In this document: positions 59,955-64,000 of the stretch, in pieces | How positions within the stretch are numbered: the first letter of the stretch is position 1 | Layout of the letters: each line of letters opens with the position of its first letter | Assembly (NCBI GenBank): GCA_016584305.1 | Contig: JACEEZ010018337.1 | Span: 83,109 to 147,108, forward strand | From: Chionoecetes opilio | Lineage: Eukaryota; Arthropoda; Malacostraca; Decapoda; Majidae | Reading direction: 5' to 3' | Length of the DNA stretch: 64,000 nucleotides | Notes under the pieces: generated by a model | The model's database searches: none | The model's input: the letters and a program-made list of their open reading frames with translations, nothing else | What the model was told of the DNA's origin: nothing | Translations under genes and position numbers: made by a program

Positions 59955-60345
59955 TTTTGGTAATATTTAGTAGGGGAGCGAGGACCCCTTGAGGAATCCT
60001 ATGATCCCTGGTGATATCCTATGGTGCCATCACAGGCGTGGGGGCTGACCTGACTTCTTCAGGAAGGCACATATTATACAGCTGATAACGGGGTGTTGTG
60101 TTGTGCGGGCGGCAGCCGATGTCCACCGCCAGCGGAGATCTCTTTGGTATTATTATTTAGTAGTGGTGCGAGGACCCTTTGAGGAATCCTATGATCACTG
60201 GTGATATCCTATGGTGCCATCACAGGCGTGGGAGCTGAATGTCTTCTTCAGGAAGGCACAGGTGAGGCGGATGACGGCGGTTTTTGAGAGAGGCGGCGGA
60301 CGGGGCAGGCCGCCGCCTCCTGACGGCGGGTGACGCTCACCCCGC
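59955..60345 (-). mobile_element. Two tandem LINE 3' UTR fragments
   Basis: 59,955-60,070 and 60,146-60,260 are direct repeats of about 115 bp (GAGGAATCCTATGATC, ATCCTATGGTGCCATCACAG, CTTCTTCAGGAAGGCACA). The last motif with GGTGAGGCGGATGACGGCGG also occurs in the full-length LINE (38,957-38,988), so these come from a related family. A stretched copy is at 26,940-27,125. Confidence 0.75.
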
Positions 60346-60523
60346 TGGTGACGGATGACGCCTTAGCCAGTCACAACCTTCCTACTCGTTTACGACCTAT
60401 CGAGAGAGCTTTCAATCAGCTTTGAAGCTTCCGTCATTAGGGAAAGTAGTATCTAGGTAGTGCGAGAGCAGGTCGTTGCTGGCCATACTACCTCCGTTGC
60501 TGGCTTCTCGCCCAGGGTTGTGA

Positions 60524-60813
60524 ATTTTTGTAGGCCACATTGTGGTACCGAGCCACCAGAATTATCATACGTATTTTCAGATTGATTATCGTACAACCTT
60601 AGGTAAAATGATATAGTCAGTAAATGTTTATAATTTTAGTAAATAACTTGTAATTTACTTTAGTAAATAACTTGGTAATTTTACTCACCCCAGTTTGAAT
60701 GTCGTAACATTGGATTTTCGATCTCGTATATTGAAAATAGACCCTAATTTACACCTCTCGTATCATGGGATTCTCCTACATATAACGAATGCTCATATAA
60801 CGGGACCTCCCTG
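60524..60813 (+). mobile_element. pogo-like element, best copy
   Basis: Runs from TTTTTGTAGGCCACATTGTG to TATAACGGGACCTCCCTG, with TA directly after. Reverse-complement family member of 6,963-7,245. Confidence 0.7.
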
Positions 60814-60847
60814 TACTACTACAACTACAACAACAACTGCTACTCAC

Positions 60848-61059
60848 CCTGCACCTCCCTATCCGTGGCCTCAGTCTCCTGGGTAGTCTCTAAGTGGCCT
60901 TCGCTCCCTGCCACACAGCTGATGAAAGACAGGATGCCCATGGAAGGGTCGGCCTCCTCCCTGTCACCCCTGCCTCACCCTGCCCAGTGGTGGTGGTGGT
61001 GGTGTCGTCAGTGCTGGTGTTGACATCTTCGTCTGTGGTGTAGTCGCTTTCCTTCGCGC
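60848..61059 (-). CDS. MAPK8IP3: JIP3/Sunday driver exon, frame-broken
   Basis: Acceptor ttcatctccag, then GC GCG AAG, which completes the split Gly codon of the previous exon and reads G-AKESDYTTDEDVN. This matches the JIP family's GA-K/R-E-T/S-DY after SVPG. The exon continues with a Thr-run, and in a shifted frame EADPSMGILSFISCVAGSEG and HLETTQETEATDREV up to donor CAGG/gtgagta. The frame change lies in a G-rich stretch near 60,965-60,990. Confidence 0.75.
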
Positions 61060-61114
61060 CTGGAGATGAATTATACGTTATAGATCTACGCTATTTTAGG
61101 TTGGGAGATGTCTA

Positions 61115-62185
61115 CCCTAGATAACAGTCAAGTCGCCACCTGCACTAATGTCGCCAGCCGCCATATATAAGGAATGATAGCCTCACTACTGCTGTGTCTG
61201 TGCCCCTGAAGATGATACACAGTAGTTTATATCATGTAAACATCCACATACCATAGATAACAGTTCAAGTCGCCACCTGCCACTAAATGTCGCCAGCTGC
61301 CATATATAAGGGAAGATAGCTCTCACTATGCTTGTGTCTGTTGCCACCTGAAGTGATACACAGCGTTTATATCATGGACACACACTACCTAGGATAACAG
61401 TAAAGTCGCACCTGCACTAATGCGCCAGCTGCCCATATATAAGGAATGATAGCCTCACTACTGCTGTTTCTGTGACACTGAAGATGAGACACAGTAGTGT
61501 ATATTATGTACATCACACTACCTAGATCAAACAGTATAGTCGCACCTGCACTAATGTCGCCAGATGCCATATATAAGGAATGATGGGCCTCACTACTGCT
61601 GGGTCTGTGCCACTGAAGATGAACACAGTAGTTTATATATGTACATCACACACCCTAGATAAACAGTCAAGTCGCCACCTGCACAATGTCGCCAGCTGCC
61701 ATATATAAGGAATGCTAGCCTCACTATGCTGTGATCTGGCCAATGAAGATGATACACAGTATTTTATATCATTGTTACATCACCCACACCCTAGATAACA
61801 GTATAGTCGCCACCTAGACACTAATGTCGCCAGCTTAGCCATTATAGAAGGAATGATAGCCTAACTACTGCGGTGTCTGTGCCACATGAAGATGAGACAC
61901 AGTAGTTTATATTAGTACATCACACGACCCTAGATAACAGTATAGTCGCCACTGCACTAATGTCGCCAGGCGCCATATATAAGGAAGATAGCCTCACTAC
62001 TGCTGTTGTCGTGCCAAAGAAGATGATACACAGTAGTTTATATTATTGTACATCACACTAACTAGATAAACAGTAGAGTCGCCAACTGCATAATGTCGCC
62101 AGATGCCTATATAAGGAATGATAGCCTCACTAACTGCCTTGTGTCTGTGCCACTGAAGTTGATACACAAGTAGTTTATATTCATG
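61115..62185. repeat. 135-bp tandem array derived from a transposon end
   Basis: Eight units starting near 61,115, 61,252, 61,388, 61,523, 61,653, 61,791, 61,930 and 62,061. Each has GATAACAGTCAAGTCGCCAC, TAATGTCGCCAG, TATATAAGGAATGATAGCCT and ACACAGTAGTTTATAT. The unit equals the terminal 135 bp of copy 1 (36,440-36,573, reversed). Unit-to-unit differences are mainly single-base indels. Confidence 0.9.
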
Positions 62186-62551
62186 GACTGTATTAATCTA
62201 ATGTTTCAGCGTTGTTTTATGCTTTGTGTAGCTGCAAGTAGAGAGGTTTACAATTTCACTACTCGTTTATTTTCGGGCGACGGACGACAGCGGGAGGACA
62301 CTCAGAAACATAAACACTAGGATCGGCGACCTTAGTGTAGTTCGCCACTTGGTGATATTTTAGTAATTTGTTATTTATAGACCTTACGATGACACCAGAT
62401 GAAGACACCAAAATGGGACACAGTGACCTCTCCAGATAGCCCCTTCTAACTGCCTGCAAATCATGATGTAGCAATGAACTTATTAACGTCACCACACGGC
62501 TGTACACATAACAAAGAAACCTTGGCCGGCGACTTTACTGTTAGCTTACGG
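61115..62551 (-). mobile_element. TIR element copy 2 with internal satellite array
   Basis: Ends match copy 1 (35,912-36,573): CCCTAGATAACAGTCAAGTC on the left and a decayed inverted partner ending CTTACGG on the right, with TA outside both. 62,185-62,551 matches the reverse complement of copy 1's other half (GCAGCTA...AAGCATAAAACAACGCTGAA, AGCCGTGTGGTGACG). The left part is an eight-unit array (61,115-62,185). It lies in the JIP3 intron between 61,059 and 63,211. Confidence 0.85.
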
Positions 62552-62565
62552 TACGTAACTAGATA

Positions 62566-62736
62566 AACACACTCACGGGCACACACTTGGCAATTTTTAC
62601 AGAGGGGAGGATTGAAACACACACACACACACGACACACACACACTCACACACCACACTCACCGGGCCACACTGGGCAATACAGAGGTGGGTAGGAACAC
62701 ACACAAACACACAGACACCTCACACACACACACACA

Positions 62737-62782
<46 letters not shown>

Positions 62783-62947
62783 GGGCACACTGGCAATACA
62801 GAGGAGGTGGGATGAACACACACACACACACACACACACACACCCACACACAGGACACACACACAATCACAACACACAACAAACACACACACACTCACCG
62901 GGCACACTGGCAATACAGAGGGTGGGATGAACACACACACACACACA

Positions 62948-62986
<39 letters not shown>

Positions 62987-63243
62987 ACACACACACACAC
63001 ACACTCACTCACCGGGCACACTGCAATACAGAGGTGGGATGAAACACACACACACACACACACACACAGACTACACACACCCCACACACAACACAAACAC
63101 ACACACTCACCGGGCACACAACGGGCAATACATGAGGTGGGATGAACACACACACACACAACCACCCACACCACCACACTAACACACACACACCACACAA
63201 CACCACTCACCGGGCAACAATGGCAATATGAGGAGGTGGGGAA
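62566..63243. repeat. Tandem array of a JIP3 exon-donor boundary and CA repeat
   Basis: Seven units of 88-120 bp, at about 62,571, 62,659, 62,779, 62,897, 63,011, 63,109 and 63,208. On the minus strand each has TGTTCATCCCACCTC, TGTATTGCCAGTGTGCCCG, then GTGAGTGTGTG and a (GT)n run. The unit at 62,779-62,819 encodes CSSHLLCIASVPG exactly in frame before its GT donor. That is the JIP3 sequence expected at the end of the 63,211-63,395 exon. Confidence 0.85.
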
Positions 63244-63395
63244 TGAACAGGCTGTGGCATGACTGGAGGATGTGGGCGGGGTTGTTAGCGTCAATCACCA
63301 TCACCTTGCTGATGGAGTGTGTGGACGTGCAGAGCCACACCAGCGACGACAGACTGCTCCAGCAACTCCCCCGCCACCCTCGCACTCTCCCCCTC
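63211..63395 (-). CDS. MAPK8IP3: JIP3/Sunday driver exon
   Basis: Acceptor ctttttcccag, donor CCCG/gtgagt. It encodes SSLVWLCTSTHSISKVMVID then ANNPAHIL, a hallmark of JIP3/JIP4 scaffold proteins (human WVCTSTHS.SKVMVIDA as I recall). The first 60 nt read EGESARVAGELLEQS in another frame, so a frame error lies near 63,335. The last 35 nt are also garbled relative to the repeat units beside it, which carry the canonical CSSHLLCIASVPG ending. Phase at the donor matches the 61,059 exon. Confidence 0.85.
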
Positions 63396-63689
63396 CTGGG
63401 AAAAAGATAGGTGAATGGAGAGAGGGGAAGATATAGCTAACAATCATAAACAGCAGATGGAGTAAAAGTTCTTATTTTAACCAGGTTAGAACAAGAAGTC
63501 ACGGATTCAAGCTGGAACAAGCATAGATTTAATAAAGAAATAATTGGTAACAGTAAACAGTTAACAGCTAAAGTACTTTGTGAAACAGTAACTGGTTCAC
63601 CAAATGGTGTTGAAGATGGATCTTAATTAAATCTTAAAAAAGTAACACCTGACCTCCTGTCCATTGTAACAAAGGAAATAAGTAATATT

Positions 63690-63880
63690 TTAATATTATT
63701 ATTATTCAGTAACAGTAATATTATTATTCATCATTATTATTATATAGTATTATTATTATTATTACCATATTATTATTATATATTATTCATTAAAAACAGT
63801 AAGGAGACTGGTATATCATCATTGATTAGTATTTATATTATATATTATATTATTAACAGTGGTACTAATTATCATTATTA

Positions 63881-63928
<48 letters not shown>

Positions 63929-64000
63929 AGTTGGTACTAATTATGTATCTCATATTATATGATTATTATTATTACTTATTATTATTATATGTACCAGTGG
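63690..64000. repeat. (ATT)n microsatellite
   Basis: TTA/ATT triplet runs with unique gaps, longest at 63,886-63,926, running to the right edge. 63,420-63,690 shows no recognisable feature. Confidence 0.92.

Overview
The window looks like nuclear DNA of a decapod crustacean. There are no prokaryotic operons or ribosome-binding sites. Intron-split animal gene fragments (VPS11, JIP3/Sunday driver, an Ig-domain protein) sit in a sea of microsatellites, satellites and transposons. Some repeats I know from decapod genomes, such as the short element at 38,206-38,400. The gene fragments that can be placed all read on the minus strand. The species cannot be named from this sequence.

Layout. 1-5,880: a 72-bp satellite with a 7-monomer higher-order period, a palindromic 358-bp MITE, a decayed hAT transposase with its 3' terminal repeat, and a GATA/GACA microsatellite. 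5,922-6,451: two adjacent VPS11 exons. 6,574-8,165: a second 358-bp MITE, a pogo-like element and a 65-bp minisatellite. 8,353-10,318: BEL/Pao retrotransposon remnant. 11,135-31,000: homopolymer-inflated sequence that looks like unpolished reads. It holds a second, stretched copy of 1-5,880 (at about 11,360-18,890), a 4.7-kb satellite array and several stretched copies of repeats seen clean elsewhere. 31,460-35,550: simple repeats and a LINE 3' fragment. 35,648-38,800: three TIR elements, an Ig-domain exon and two weaker exon candidates. 38,851-44,561: a full-length RNase H-bearing LINE with a 12-bp target-site duplication. 46,378-47,840: minisatellite and dispersed repeats. 48,223-50,890: a TIR-flanked DNA transposon of unfamiliar type whose protein begins with a 2A ribosome-skipping motif. 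50,935-59,600: minisatellite, CA-rich and GGAA-rich low-quality sequence. 56,484-63,395: at least four JIP3 exons on the minus strand, interrupted by LINE tails, a TIR element carrying an internal satellite array, and a tandem array built from a JIP3 exon-intron boundary.

The most notable items are the 2A-bearing transposon, the TIR element whose end has become a tandem array, the seven-fold repeat of the JIP3 splice-donor boundary, and the stretched duplicate of the first 6 kb, which is probably an assembly artefact. Reading frames of the host exons also break at homopolymers, so frameshifts here should not be taken as biological without read support.
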